From Zygnema cylindricum (Eukaryota > Streptophyta > Zygnematophyceae > Zygnematales > Zygnemataceae): a stretch of DNA of 64,000 nucleotides. Below are positions 20,473-31,495 of the stretch, in pieces. The notes below the pieces were generated by a model, which did no database searches, was not told where the DNA came from, and saw nothing but the letters and a program-made list of their open reading frames with translations. Within the stretch, counting starts at the first letter, position 1. Each line of letters opens with the position of its first letter. Location: positions 95,438 through 159,437 of the forward strand of contig JBBHKE010001577.1 of NCBI GenBank assembly GCA_037447655.1, written 5' to 3'. The position numbers and the translations under genes are program-made.

Positions 20473-20770
20473 GTCGACTTCAACCTCCGGAGACCTTATC
20501 ATTACGGGTCAAGCAGCGGCGGAGGAAGCCGACGAGACGATGGTCCAACCCCCATGGAGCTCGGAGTAATTGACGAGGATAAGGAAGTGGTCAACGTCCT
20601 GCGGAGAAAGAAGAAACCTACCAAGACCAATAACTTATCTTCGAGGAGCTCCAGCGGAGGAGGCAAAATGGCCTATGCTTCCAGTGGGGTTCCCCACATC
20701 ATATGGCTCGAGAATGTCCTAAACGAAAAGGTCCCAAAAAAGGAAAACTTAACGTTATGAGGTTAGCCAA
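20473..20770 (+). pseudogene. Gyp-A gag, C-terminal part after Cop-A
   Basis: The gag frame resumes after the duplicated ATTCG. A Gly/Ser/Arg-rich stretch and TPMELGVI (typical of the region before the gypsy zinc knuckle) are followed by a degenerate nucleocapsid segment (MARECPKRKGPKKGK at 20703-20747). Only one Cys of the expected CCHC knuckle is visible in this frame. Confidence 0.75.
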
Positions 20771-21293
20771 AGAAGGAGGAGACCATTTGATATTTCAGGG
20801 TCAAATCGGAGTGAACGCGACTTACTTCATGGTGAACTTTGGAGCATCGGGGAACTTTATCAACGAGGCGACGGTGAAAAGGTTGAAACTTCCTCTCGTA
20901 GTGCTAAAGGATCATCAGTCGGTAATATTGGCTGACGGAAGTTCCTTATCGATTACTTATCGTACTCCGAGGTTACGCGTCGAAATTGGGAAATTTCGAT
21001 GGTATGACACGCTTCAAGTATTACCTCTTGGGGACCATGAGGTAATCCTAGGGAAATCGTGGCTGCAAAAATGGAATCTGACGATCGATTGGCGAAGTGG
21101 CAATATGAGAGTGAAGAAAGGTGAAGAAGAGTTTGAGGTAAAAGCGGAAGCGACTGGTAAGGAAGCGGAAGAGGGACGCCTACTTTCAGCCTTACAGCTT
21201 AAGAGGGCACTCAAGAAAGTAGAAACGATTGGTATGGCGATCGTCCAACCAATGGAAGAGGCGAAGGAGGAGATCCCGAAAGAATGGAATTAG
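20748..21293 (+). pseudogene. Gyp-A protease region
   Basis: The frame shows GQIGVNATYFMVNFGASGNFIN, where the retropepsin active site D-S/T-G should stand; here it reads NFG, so the catalytic Asp is lost. HEVILGKSWLQKWNLTIDW (~21040) is the conserved gypsy segment after the protease. A basic-acidic linker follows and the frame stops at 21293. Confidence 0.82.
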
Positions 21294-22900
21294 AAGGACC
21301 CCTGACTTTGACTCAAAAGAAAGTGACGACACTGGAATGACTTCCAAAGAGGCCCCGAAAGTCGTGACAAAACTTCTCGAAGAGTAAGCAGATGTATTTC
21401 CCCCGAAGCTCCCCGAAGGATTACCACCGAAGCGCGAAGTAGACCATAAGATAAAGCTTGTTCCAGGAGCGATACCCCCGGCTAAACAGATGTACAAGAT
21501 GACTTACACCGAGTTGGACGAACTCAAAAAGCAACTCGCAGAGTTGGTCGAAGCCGGAGCAATTGAACCGAGCAAGTCACCGTATGGAGCCCCCGTTCTC
21601 TTCGTAAACAAAAAAGATGGAGGTTTTCGTATGTGTATAGACTACCGAGCGCTAAACAAATTAACGGTGAAGAATGCGTACCCTTTACCGAGGATAGACA
21701 AATTATTGGATCGACTTCGAGGTGCTAAATATTTTTCGGAAAAGAAGGCTTTTAGAACTTGGTATGGTCATTTCCAGTTTCGGGTAATGCTGTTCGGGTT
21801 GACTAACGCACCGACAATTTTTATGCATTTAATGAATTTTATCTTTCGGCAATATCTGGACGCGTTTGTCATCGTCTTCCTAGACGACATCTTGGTGTAT
21901 AGCCGAACGCTGGATGATCATATAAAGCATCTACGGACTGTCCTACAAGTCCTTCGGGAAAATAAGTTTTACGCATAGAGAAGCAAATGTTACTTCTTCA
22001 AGGAGAAAATTGATTTTCTGGGCCATGTGGTGAGTTGGTACCGAATCGCAGTGGATCCGAACAAAACAAGGGCAGTAAAGGAGTGGGCGGAGCCGGCGAA
22101 TATTACGGAGTTACGGAGCTTTCTAGGATTATGCTCCTACTATCAACTTTTTGTCGAGGGTTTCGCAAAAATCGCTGCACCGCTCATGGAGTTGCTCAAG
22201 AATGACGTGCCCTATGATTGGAAATCGGGGCAAGGGGCAGCCTTTAACACGCTAAAGGAGCGGTTGGTTACCGCCCCCGTGTTAGCTGTTCCCGACCCGG
22301 ACTCACCTTGGACGATAATCACCGACGCCAGTGATACGGCTATTGGAGCGATCCTTATGCAAGATCAAGGAAAAGGTCTTCAACCAATTGCCAACGACAA
22401 TCGAAAACTAAAGGCAGGGGAGCTTAACTGGGCCACCCATGAGAAGGAGACAACCGCAATGATCAATGCGGTGGAGTTTTGGAAGTGATACGTTTAGGGG
22501 AAGCGGATCACGGTTATCACGGATCACCACGGCTTACAGTACCTACAAACACAGCCGAAGTTGTCTAAGAAACAAGTGTGATGGATGACGTTTCTTCAAA
22601 CCTTCGGACCGGAACTAGTCATCGAGTACAAACCGGAAGACGAACACGGCGAATGTGCTGTCAAGAAGACCAGGAGTTGCTGCGCCAGTAGCGGAGCAAC
22701 GACCGCAAGCATCACAGAATGTAAAAGTAAGCTCTGAAAATGGGACACCGCAGCGTCGACCGCAGCGCAAGATACGAAACTCAGCGCATTCACCAGTACG
22801 ATGCAAGTGGACAAATAGAGGTTAAGTAGGATAAAGGTCGCCTACGACGACGATGACACACTGAAGGAACTCAGTAAACGGAAGGTACTAATTCGAACCG
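21294..22900 (+). pseudogene. Gyp-A reverse transcriptase-RNase H
   Basis: The RT N-terminal part [26 protein letters not shown] (~21580) is intact, but [20 protein letters not shown] shows a deletion of about 16 residues that removes the motif with the first catalytic Asp. The second motif is present as [12 protein letters not shown] (~21880). RT thumb and RNase H follow: FLGLCSYYQLFVEGFAKIAAPL, then TDASDTAIGAILMQDQ and THEKETTAMINAVEFWK, with a stop at 22488. Degenerate RNase H (TDHHGLQYLQTQPKLSKKQ) continues to ~22650. The last 250 bp before integrase have many stops. Confidence 0.88.
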
Positions 22901-24240
22901 CCAATGGTCTGTCGCGATAAAGACCGAGCAAAACAACACGACTTTATGTTCTGACAAATACGCAGATACGTCACGCGATTCTTAAACTGAGTCACGACGA
23001 GCCGCTCAATGGACACTCTGGGCGGGAAAAAACAATCGCGCGTGTTTGTGAGGCGTATTACTGGCCGAACATGACTCGCGACATTGCGGAATATTTCCGG
23101 ACGTGTGACTCGTGTAATAAGAACAAATCGGATTCAGGGCAACAAAGCCTGTTACAACCCCTTCCCATACCATCTGTTCCTTGGGAGGCGATTTTGATGG
23201 ATTTCATTGTAGCTCTTCCGCTGACTAAGGAGGGCTACGACTCAATCTTCGTTGTCGTGGATTATTTGACGAAAATGGCCCATTTCCTACCCACTTCCAC
23301 CACAGCCACAGCACGAGATATCGCGGACTTATTCTTTCGAGAGATATTCCGCCATCACGGACTTCTGAAGAGGATCGTCAGCGACCGCGATTGCAAATTC
23401 GTGAGCCACTTTTGGCAAAATCTATTTGCGCTGTGTGGCACGCAGTTGGCCATGTCCACAGCTTACCACCCTCAAACTGATGGTCAGACTGAAAGGGTGA
23501 ATCGAACTCTTGAGGAAGCGTTGCGAGCTTATGTCTCGGTAAACCATACGGATTGGGTGGACCATTTAACAACGATTGAGGTGGAGTACAACAATGCGGT
23601 GCACTCGTCTACGAATGCTAGGCCATTCGCCCTTAATGGACGACAACCCACTCCTCCCCAAAACTTATTGGTAGCGGACTGCCATACGCCGGCAACTTGT
23701 GATTTCGCCTGCGAACGTGGAAAAGGCGGTAAAGGGGTTCCAATTAGCAAAGGATCGCCAAAAGTCGCAGTCCGACGCTCACTGGAAGGACGCCGTCTTT
23801 TGCGTGGGGGAAAAGGTTTGCCTTAATATAGCAAACCTCTCCTTGCCAAGTGCCCTCTCTAAGAAGTTGGCACTAAAATTCACGGGCCCATTCACAGTTC
23901 TTTCCCGTGTGGGCGAAGTGGCTTATAAGTTGGATATTCTGAAGGACTGGCATATCCATAATGTCTTCCATGTTTCCCTCCTTAAACCATTTGGCGACCT
24001 TGATTCGATGTTTCCTAATCGACGCCCGAATACTCCTTTACCACCCGTTCGGGGTACCTCGGAAGAGTATGACGTGGAAGATATCCTTCAGTTGCACCGC
24101 TCTCGGAATTCTAACTCCAGCCAATATTTGGTGCGTTGGAAGGGCTACGGTGCTGAGGATGACTCTTGAGTGGATGAGGAGGATCTGCATTCCCCAGAGT
24201 TGTTGCACCTGTTTCAGCAGAGCGAGGACACACGGCTTCA
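22901..24240 (+). pseudogene. Gyp-A integrase with C-terminal chromodomain
   Basis: The HHCC zinc region is LNGHSGREKT...CDSCNKNKS (~23005-23125). The catalytic core has PWEAILMDFIVALP, VSDRDCKFVSHFW and TAYHPQTDGQTERVNRTLEEA (D, D, E present). The frame shifts near 23700 and goes on in another frame with GEKVCLNIANLSL, KFTGPF and HNVFHVSLLKPF. The chromodomain follows (YDVEDILQLH, QYLVRWKGYGAEDDS at ~24070-24168, a TGA where Trp is expected, then VDEEDLHSPELLHLF). This domain marks the chromovirus clade, where it guides insertion to heterochromatin. Confidence 0.9.
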
Positions 24241-24692
24241 CCAGAGGGGCAATCGCAGCGGCTGCAATATAGGAGCGAATCGTAGTGTCGCAACCATCGC
24301 AATTATATTAGGGACGCGGCAAAGAAACGCAATGGCGTTGTTACCGCACTGCAGCGCAGCGCAACATAGTCACGGGGTCGTCAGAGGAACGCAACACCAC
24401 CGATGCCCTGACAGGAAAGCGCAACGGCGCAATTGTATTTCACCACGTTGGTAAAAACGAACTCTCGGTTTCGCCGCAGGAGCGGAGTCTTATAAATGTT
24501 GGACGCTGCGATACCCTCGCACACTGCGACACTTCGCAGAGTCCAAAAGTGAAACCCTCAACCCTCGTTGATAAAGCCGCCATCCGCCCTCGCGACCAAC
24601 CGAGTCTTGGTTGCTTAGAGATTCCTTCTTTGCGCGTAGTCTGTTTGCCTTCACTTCTGAAATTACCAGAATTATCTTGTTCAACAGTGTCT

Positions 24693-25938
24693 ATGGCGTC
24701 ATCGTCCTTTTCACCACTGAAAAAGAGGAGACTTGTACGACTGGGGCAAGGAGATGTGACCCGTCCCAAGAGATTGTTAATGGCGGCGGAGGCCATGGTG
24801 GAAGCAGACAGGAGAACAGAGGTGGAAGCGGAGCCGGAACCCGAGGAAACCGCCAGTAGCGAGGCCGGGCTGGCAAACACCAGTGGAGGGGAGGGGTCAG
24901 AGAATTCACAGGACCCCAAGTACAATCCACTACAGGAGGGAGATGAGGAGGATGAGGAGGATCATGAGCTTTCGAATGCGGAGGAGTCTGAGCGGAAACC
25001 AACACCCCCAACAATTCAGGAGCCTGCCTCAGATCTGGAGGTGATGAGGGACCTGAATAAAGAGAGTACCGCGGACGAGCAGTCGTCTGAAAGTGCGGAG
25101 AAGAAGGCAGAGGCACAATACCCTAGTGGCGACGATGTGTTCCTCCTTCGAGGAAACCAAAAGGGTACGGAGGAGGAAAGTGAACAGTGAGAGGAAATCC
25201 TTGATTACGTTTTCCCACTCCTTGTCGACACCTGGCATCCGGACCTCACTTTCAGCTTCGCTAAACGGTTTTATTGGGATCCCTCGGAGTGGCCCAAGGA
25301 GTGGCGTATAGAAAGCCTGGAGATCCTTTCAATATCCCCGCCGACATACCGTCACACCCAGCGTGGAATTTTATGCGGAGAAAGGACCTGGGGAATAATC
25401 ACAAGGGTTATGTGCAGCTAGACCCGCATGTCTTGCCGTTTGTGGAAGTAGTGGAAGATAACTACCGGTACAAGATAGATGTCCCCGATTTACTCTGTCA
25501 TTACCACCCGTGGGATGTTCGCCTCCATGACATCATCTCCTGGGTAGAGGTTACACCTGAGAAACGGGCACTCAAGTTGGCCGGGAAGAACGCTCTGCAG
25601 CGGGCTCGAGCCGCCAGGAAACACGCGTCCTTCAAGCTAAGGAAGGTACCCTGGTGGGAACCGGTTGAAGAAGAGGCAGAAGAGGAACAACAACTTGCAG
25701 AACCCGAAACGCCCCAAATTCCGCCGCAACCGGAGGGACCAAAGGCTGTACCGGAGGAATGAGAGGACGAAGTTCGGGAGCGAATCACTCGCAGACGATA
25801 GGCAGCGGCAGATCATCGTATTGCGTTGCTGGAGACCCGATGTGAGCAACTCCAAAACCAACTCTACACCATGCAACAGGAATTCGAAGAGTTCCGTGAA
25901 GAGACGTACGGCATACTCCGGCAATTGCAGTCTCCCTG
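24693..25938 (+). pseudogene. Extra ORF of Gyp-A (between integrase and 3' LTR), copy 1
   Basis: A reading frame of about 415 codons sits in the position of env or additional ORFs of some plant gypsy elements. It begins MASSSFSPLKKRRLVRLGQG, a basic start that could act as a nuclear signal. An acidic Glu/Ser-rich region follows (residues ~40-165). Next comes a Trp/Tyr/Pro-rich segment with RFYWDPSEWP and SHPAWNFM (~170-285), a Pro/Glu linker, and a C-terminal coiled coil (LLETRCEQLQNQLYTMQQEF). I do not recognise the family. No signal peptide or membrane segment is seen, so it is not a typical envelope. This copy is broken by TGA at 25188, a frameshift near 25310 and stops at 25760 and 25798. 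A second copy lies at 30177-31452. Confidence 0.75.
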
Positions 25939-25983
25939 AGTCAGTAAGGTTCAGCGGGACGTTGAAGCCCTAGTGGGAGGCAC

Positions 25984-26482
25984 TGTAACAAGGTTACAAA
26001 GTTGAGTACTTAGTAGCCAGTAACTAGGTTGCTACAGTTGCGGTGTCAGAGCAGCGCAACTGCGATCCAGACCAGCGCAACATAGCTGCGTAGCAACTTA
26101 GCGGCGTAGCAACATAGCAACGCATTATAGGAGCGCAACATAGCAACGCAACGTAGCAGTATAGCAACGCCGCAGGATGTAGTTTGAATTGTTTAGTTCT
26201 CGAAGGATGTCTTGAGATTGATCTAGGAGGACCTTGAAGGTCCGCGTGTGCACCCGTACAGTACAAGGGTGACTAGCAGCTAGTGAGTTTATATAGTCGG
26301 GCAGACTTAGTTAAGCGAAAGACTCTTTGAGTAGACCTAGTTAGCGAGCGCTGGATATTGTACTCTTCTCCTGAGTAATAAGACGCAACCTTTACATGTC
26401 CTTTTGGTGTGAGTCTTGCTGTTGCTACGAGGAGGTCCATGGTATCTTCCGCTGTGTATTGTGACATTTTGTCCCTTTTACA
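25984..26482 (+). repeat. Gyp-A 3' LTR (LTR2b)
   Basis: 499 bp, TGTAACA...CTTTTACA, preceded by GTGGGAGGCAC. It is homologous to LTR2a and LTR2c, with differences in the internal TAGCAACGTAG-type repeats (26080-26170). It holds a GTAC doublet (CCGTACAGTAC near 26255) and the TATA-like TTTATATAG (~26287). LTR5a begins 5 bp after its right end. Confidence 0.88.
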
Positions 26483-26487
26483 TCCAG

Positions 26488-27282
26488 TGTCCGTTGCTCG
26501 GAACCGGCTAAACTCTTCTCGGTTTCAAACAGCAAAAGTCTAAAAATCACCCAAAGAGCAGATAGTGCCAACTACCCACCTGGACTGTGATACAAAAACA
26601 AAGATTTTCTAAAAGAAGGTTTGTTGGAATTTATGAGAATTTTCACAGGAGACAATACTTAAAAACAACCTGTCTCCTTCGACCCCAAGTGTCTTGTACA
26701 TCAAAGTTTGCCAAATTTCAGGTCCAAAAGTCAAAGCTACGCTATTAACCAATGAGCAGGAAGCATGTGTAATTGAACCGACACAAGACAAAATAATCCG
26801 TACTGCACTCTGGGCAAAAAGTCTTGTTTTGAACTGCAGCTAAATCCGCGGGCGGAAGTAATTATTTGGTTCACTATTATAAGACAAAGTTCTGAAAGGG
26901 ACACAAACTTGCCAGACTTTGACCTAACGTAATTAATGGACAAAAAGTCAGCTGAGGCTGAACTTAATTCCAATTGACGGCTACCAGCATAATCTAAATG
27001 CAAATCCGGAAAGTTACCTGCCAATCCACAATGTACCCCCCACGGGGTCTGGTGGTAAGTGGTTCCATGTAACCGGATGGTAATCTTTGAGACGGTATAA
27101 CTTGGTTGTTTGGCCTCTGTAAGGCGCGAAACAAACTGCGTTCCGCTGAGTTGGGAAAATCCAAGAAACAAGCTCAACTGGGTGCACTCCTTACTCTGTA
27201 TAGTGATGACCGTAGAGGTTGAAAAGGTCTTGGAAATCCTTGGTGATATAAAGGTGTGCCTAGAAAGCACACAGGCTTGACA
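26488..27282 (-). repeat. LTR5a, LTR of gypsy family Gyp-B (orientation inferred)
   Basis: 795 bp, homologous over its length to 54538-55364 (shared ends TGTCCG...GCTTGACA on the plus strand). It follows, on the minus strand, the Gyp-B RNase H-integrase fragment, so it is best read as that element's 3' LTR. A conserved TATAAA-like box (GATATAAAGG, ~27244) on the plus strand would favour the opposite orientation, so strand is uncertain. A conserved ACCAATGAG (CCAAT) lies at ~26750. Confidence 0.65.
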
Positions 27283-29545
27283 ACTATCGAGCGTGCCTGA
27301 TTAACGTGAGGTAAGGGCCCACCGTCCGGTGTCGTCGGCATTGGATTCCTCTTAAAAAACCTCAAATGCGAATGTTTCTTAAAATGATGATCATGCCCAC
27401 TGCTGCCCACATCCCTCCCATAGATATGCTAGCCAAATAAGAGAGATGGTTGGACAGGGAATACGGATGAGCGAAAGGGGGACGACAAAAGTTATCCCCT
27501 CCCCCTTCCTTTCCCCCCCCTTGGCCATAGAAAGGGATTTGGGTCTCGGTAATCGGGCAGATATCCCAATTTCCCCCCCTCTTAGTCAACCGTGACTAAG
27601 ATATATAAAAAAATCAATTACCCACTCCATTCGTAGTTCCCAGAAAACCAGGTGTTAGAGGGTAAAGGGGTGGCCCCTAAGAGGAGGGGAGACAGGATGA
27701 ATGCCAACCCTGACCACACTGATTGCAGACCAATATGTCGAGCAGCTGGGAGGACTGATTGCAAGCTGATGAACAGGAACGAGGGTCTGCAAAGTAAGTT
27801 AAGTGGAAAGTGGGTTCGTCTTCCATAAAAGCAGGGGACATAATTGATTCATTTAAAATGACATAACCCTCGGTAGAACATGTTGGAATTTGACCCTTTC
27901 AAAATTACTCTCCGACAAATATCTTGCGTGTCTTTCTTATGTTGCATCCAACGCGCAGAGTCCAGACATAATGCGTCGTTAGAGACACCAATTCCGCTCC
28001 GCGTTGAGAATCACAAGTGATCTCGGTGTTGAGCCGCCTGCAAATTGCTCATTGCGAGAGGTATCTCTCGGTGGAATATCTTGGCTTTGTCAGCGATCAG
28101 TTTCTCGACTGTCCCCTTGTCATCCATCTCCAAGAGGACCACCGCTGGGGCCTATGCAGCCCCGGGCAAGATGGGGTGCCTTTGAAATAGAATGAAATAA
28201 GGGCTATAGGAGTGGAGAGAAGCATATCTACTGAACCTGTAACCCATAGCAATCCAAGGCACTTTTCTGTCCCACTCCCCTAAATCTTCTTCAACTGCAT
28301 ATTTTCGTAGTGACCGCTTCACTGATTGTACGCACCTTTCGGCCAAACCGTCGGCTTGAGGGGGGTCACGGCTGGTCAACCGATGGTCAACCAAGCATTT
28401 TTCCAAGAGGTTGGGAAATTCTCCGCCGAATTCGGAGCCTTAGTTGGTTAGAACTTACGCAGGCGCCCCGAATTGGGCTAAAACCCTCTACAACAAGGAA
28501 TCTGCAATTTCCTTGAAATCCTTCCGGGGTAGAACCACCAACTCAATCCAACAGGAAAAATGTTCTATCATGACCAGTACGAAGCGATTCCCACGCCTGC
28601 CGGTCGGAAGAGGTCCCTAAAGATCCAACGACCACCTATAAAACATCACCGGATAGGAAGTGAATGAAGCTCAGTCCCGCACATTTTCTCGAAAGATGCC
28701 TTGACTCGATGGCATGAGGAGCAAGTTTGCACAATTCGGTTAACTTGGGTCCGTAGCCCATGCCACCAATAAGAGCCTGTAACCAATGAAGTGGTCCGCT
28801 TTTGCCCGAAGTGTCCACATTGGTGATGGAGATTGGAAATCAGAGTTTCTCCGTCAGAGGGGGGGGGGACCACTATTCTCGTGCCGTTTGAGTATTTCCT
28901 AATGAGAATGCCTCTGTCCCAACCATACGCATTCCTCCGGGTTTGTAATCGAGAGAATTCCAGTCAAGTGGGGAAGCGGCGACCCCTGCTGGATAGATTG
29001 GAGAGCATGAGGGTCGTTCCAGATGTCCTTCCATCCGACCCTTATTGGTGCCTGCCCCTCCACATTTGCCGAGAAAGTTGACAGTTCCCCCCCAGATTGG
29101 GGAAGCCACATGAAAGCGGTGGATGCTCGATTGAGCCCCAGACTGATCTTAGGGTCCTCATCATGCCGAGCCCCGGTATAATCCATTGTGGAGGATCAGG
29201 ATTCTAGCTAAGTCCGTCAGCATTCCCATGAATTTCCCCTCCCCGATGAATAATGTCGAAATCATATTCCTGCAGGATGAGAACCCATCTGGCGAGTTTG
29301 CCGGTTAACTTACTATTTTCCATGATCCAAGGGTTTGTGATCCATAATCAAGTCGAAATGGACTCCGTACAAATAAGGCCAGAAATGCTGAATGGCCCAA
29401 ACCGCTGCGAGTAAGTCTCCGTGGTAATTGCTATAATTCCCCTCTACTGTGTTGCTACTCCGGCTGGCGTAGGCCACCACATATTCAGCTCCATCGTCAT
29501 CAATTTGAGTTAAAAACTGCTCCAAATCCAAACCTGCTCCAATCG
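27283..29545 (-). pseudogene. Gyp-B RNase H-integrase remnant
   Basis: On the minus strand, RNase H is at 29531-29313 (QIDDDGAEYVVAYASRSSN, NYSNYHGDLLAAVWAIQHF, YLYGVHFDLIMDHKPL), followed by LARWVLILQEYDFDIIHRGG (~29300-29230). The integrase zinc region is at ~28870-28650 (HHQCGHFGQKRT, CSSCHRVKA). The core end is at ~28360-28160 (DPPQADGLAERCVQSVKRSL, PWIAMGYRFS) and the integrase C-terminal side runs to about 27960. Frames are broken many times. This gypsy family is distinct from Gyp-A. The last ~270 bp (27290-27560) resemble 29565-29800, so part of the element is duplicated or rearranged. Confidence 0.82.
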
Positions 29546-29965
29546 CTATAAAGGAGGAAAGGTGTCGAGCGTGCCGGAAACATCGGAGGAGGGCCCACTA
29601 CCCTGGGTGATTGGCATTGGAGTCCTGCAAATAACCTTCCCCAGAATGCGAATTCTCCCCACAACCATGCTTGTGCCCAATGATGCCCGCCTTGTTCCTA
29701 TGGGCATGTATGCAAAGGTGGGGGTGAGTGCTTGGGGAGGTGGAAAAGATATCCCCTCCCCCCTCTCTTTCCCCCTCCGGGACGGGGGAAAGGAGGGAAC
29801 CCTTAGAGGTGGAGCCGGGTCCTTGATTTTGACTATCTGTTGGAAGCCTAACAAAAATCCTCTCAAAATCCGCTATTCTGGTACAAAAGATTCTGGTAAT
29901 CGACCCCGGAAGAAACCCAACCAAAGCCCCAAAAAGGACTACCAAAGAGAGAACCCAGATGCTTC
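29546..29965. repeat. Segment related to 27290-27560, next to the assembly gap
   Basis: Shared words with 27290-27560 include TCGAGCGTGCC, GGGCCCAC, TGGCATTGGA and the C-rich run CCCCTCCCCCCTCTC. An open frame on the plus strand (29562-29965) and one on the minus strand both cover it, and neither has a recognised domain. It may be the leader or spacer of Gyp-B. Confidence 0.5.
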
Positions 29966-29975
29966 NNNNNNNNNN
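29966..29975. other. Assembly gap (10 N)
   Basis: Ten N characters mark a scaffold join of unknown true length. The sequence to the right belongs to a second Gyp-A copy from about 30101. Relations across this point should not be assumed. Confidence 0.99.
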
Positions 29976-30176
29976 GAGTTAACCACTCCCACGACCAAGG
30001 GCGAGGCCGAGGAGGCGCAAGTTTTCGAGTACTAGGAGGAGTAGGAGGAGTAGAGGAAGGACATCACCTAACATGAACCCCAGGAGACTTAAGAGACTGG
30101 AGAGATTCCTTCTTTGCGCGTAGTCTGTTTGCCTTCACTTCTGAAATTACCAGAATTATCTTGTTCAACAGTGTCT

Positions 30177-31452
30177 ATGGCGTCATCGTCCTTTTCACCA
30201 CTGAAAAAGAGGAGACTTGTACGACTGGGGCAAGGAGATGTGACCCGTCCCAAGAGATTGTTAATGGCGGCGGAGGCCATGGTGGAAGCAGACAGGAGAA
30301 CAGAGGTGGAAGCGGAGCCGGAACCCGAGGAAACCGCCTGTAGCGAGGCCGGGCTGGCAAACACCAGTGGAGAGGAGGGGTCAGAGAATTCAGAGGACCC
30401 CAAGTACAATCCACTACAGGAAGGAGATGAGGAGGATGAGGAGGATCATGAGCTTTTGAACGCGGAGGAGCCGGAGCGGGAACCAGCACCCTCACCAATT
30501 GAGGAGCGTGCCTCAGACCAGGAGGTGATGAGGAACCCGAATACGGAGAGCACCGCGGAAGAGCAGTCGCCTGAAAGTGCGGAGCAGAAGGTAGAGGCAC
30601 AATACCCTAGTGGCGACGATGTGTTCCTCTTTCGTGGGAACCAAAGGGATACGGAGGAGGAAAGTGAACAGGGAGAGGAAATCCCGAATTACCTCTTCCC
30701 ACTTCTTGTCGACACCCGGCATCCTGAACTCACTTTCAGCTTCGCTAAACGGTTTTATTGGGATCCCTCCGAGTGGCCCGAGGAGTGGCGTATAGGAGAG
30801 CTTGGAGATCCTATTAATATCCTCGCCAACGTACCGTCACACCCAGCGTGGAATTTTATGCGGACAAAGGACCTGGGGAATAATCACAAGGGTTATATGC
30901 GAAACCCTCACGCCCCGCCGTTTGTGGAAGTTGTGGAAGATAACTACCGGTACAGGATAGATGTCCCCGGGTTACTCCGTCATTACCACCCGTGGGATGT
31001 TAGCCTCCATGACATCATCGCTCGAACAAAGGTCACCCCTGAAAAACGGGCACTCAAGCTGGCTAGAAAGAACGCTCTGCAGCGGGCCCGAGTTGTCGGA
31101 AACATGCGTCCTTCAAACTAAAGAAGGTACTTAGGTGGGAACCGGCTGAAGAGGAGGCGGAAGTGGCACAACAACTTGTAGAACCCGAATCGGCCCAAAT
31201 TCCGGCACCTGAGGAGCCTGCACTAACGGCCATTCCGCCGCAACACGAGGGTCGCGAGGCTGTACCAGAAGAGGGGGAGGACCAAGTGCAGGAGCGAATC
31301 AATCGGAGACGTTTCGCAGCTGCAGACCATCATATTGCGTTGCTGGAGACCCGATGTGAGCAGCTCCAAAACCAACTCGACACCCTGCGACAGGAATTTG
31401 AGGAGTACCGCGAAGAGACGTACAGTATACTCCGGCAGTTGCAGTTTCCCTG
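30177..31452 (+). pseudogene. Extra ORF of a second Gyp-A copy (copy 2, better preserved)
   Basis: Homology to the first copy starts at 30101 and covers the whole frame. The first 315 codons are open without a stop (30177-31121), then a one-base deletion near 31110 shifts the frame. The coiled-coil part continues at 31163-31453 (LLETRCEQLQNQLDTLRQEF). Both copies share the pattern: basic N-terminus, acidic region, Trp/Tyr-rich core with RFYWDPSEWP, SHPAWNFM and GNNHKGYM, then a coiled coil. Most differences are conservative or lie in the acidic region. Both have a pyrimidine-rich stretch ending CAACAG about 7 nt before the ATG, which could be a splice acceptor. Function unknown. Confidence 0.75.
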
Positions 31453-31495
31453 AGACAGAAGGTTTAGCGAAGGCTGAAGCCCTAGTGGGAGGCAG

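Larger units (their letters stand above)
12843..26482 (+). mobile_element. Gyp-A: Ty3/gypsy chromovirus interrupted by copia element Cop-A
   Basis: Order on the plus strand: 5' LTR (12843-13326), gag (13361-14013, resuming at 20473), protease, RT, RNase H, integrase with a C-terminal chromodomain (to ~24240), an extra ORF (24693-25938), a purine-rich tract (GTGGGAGG) and the 3' LTR (25984-26482). Cop-A inserted into gag at 14013/14014. Without Cop-A the element is about 7.2 kb. The chromodomain places it in the chromovirus lineage. No matching target duplication was found at the outer ends (GGTGG versus TCCAG); the right side abuts another LTR. The coding frame is dead: it has stops, frameshifts, a lost protease Asp and a deletion in RT. 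Confidence 0.9.
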
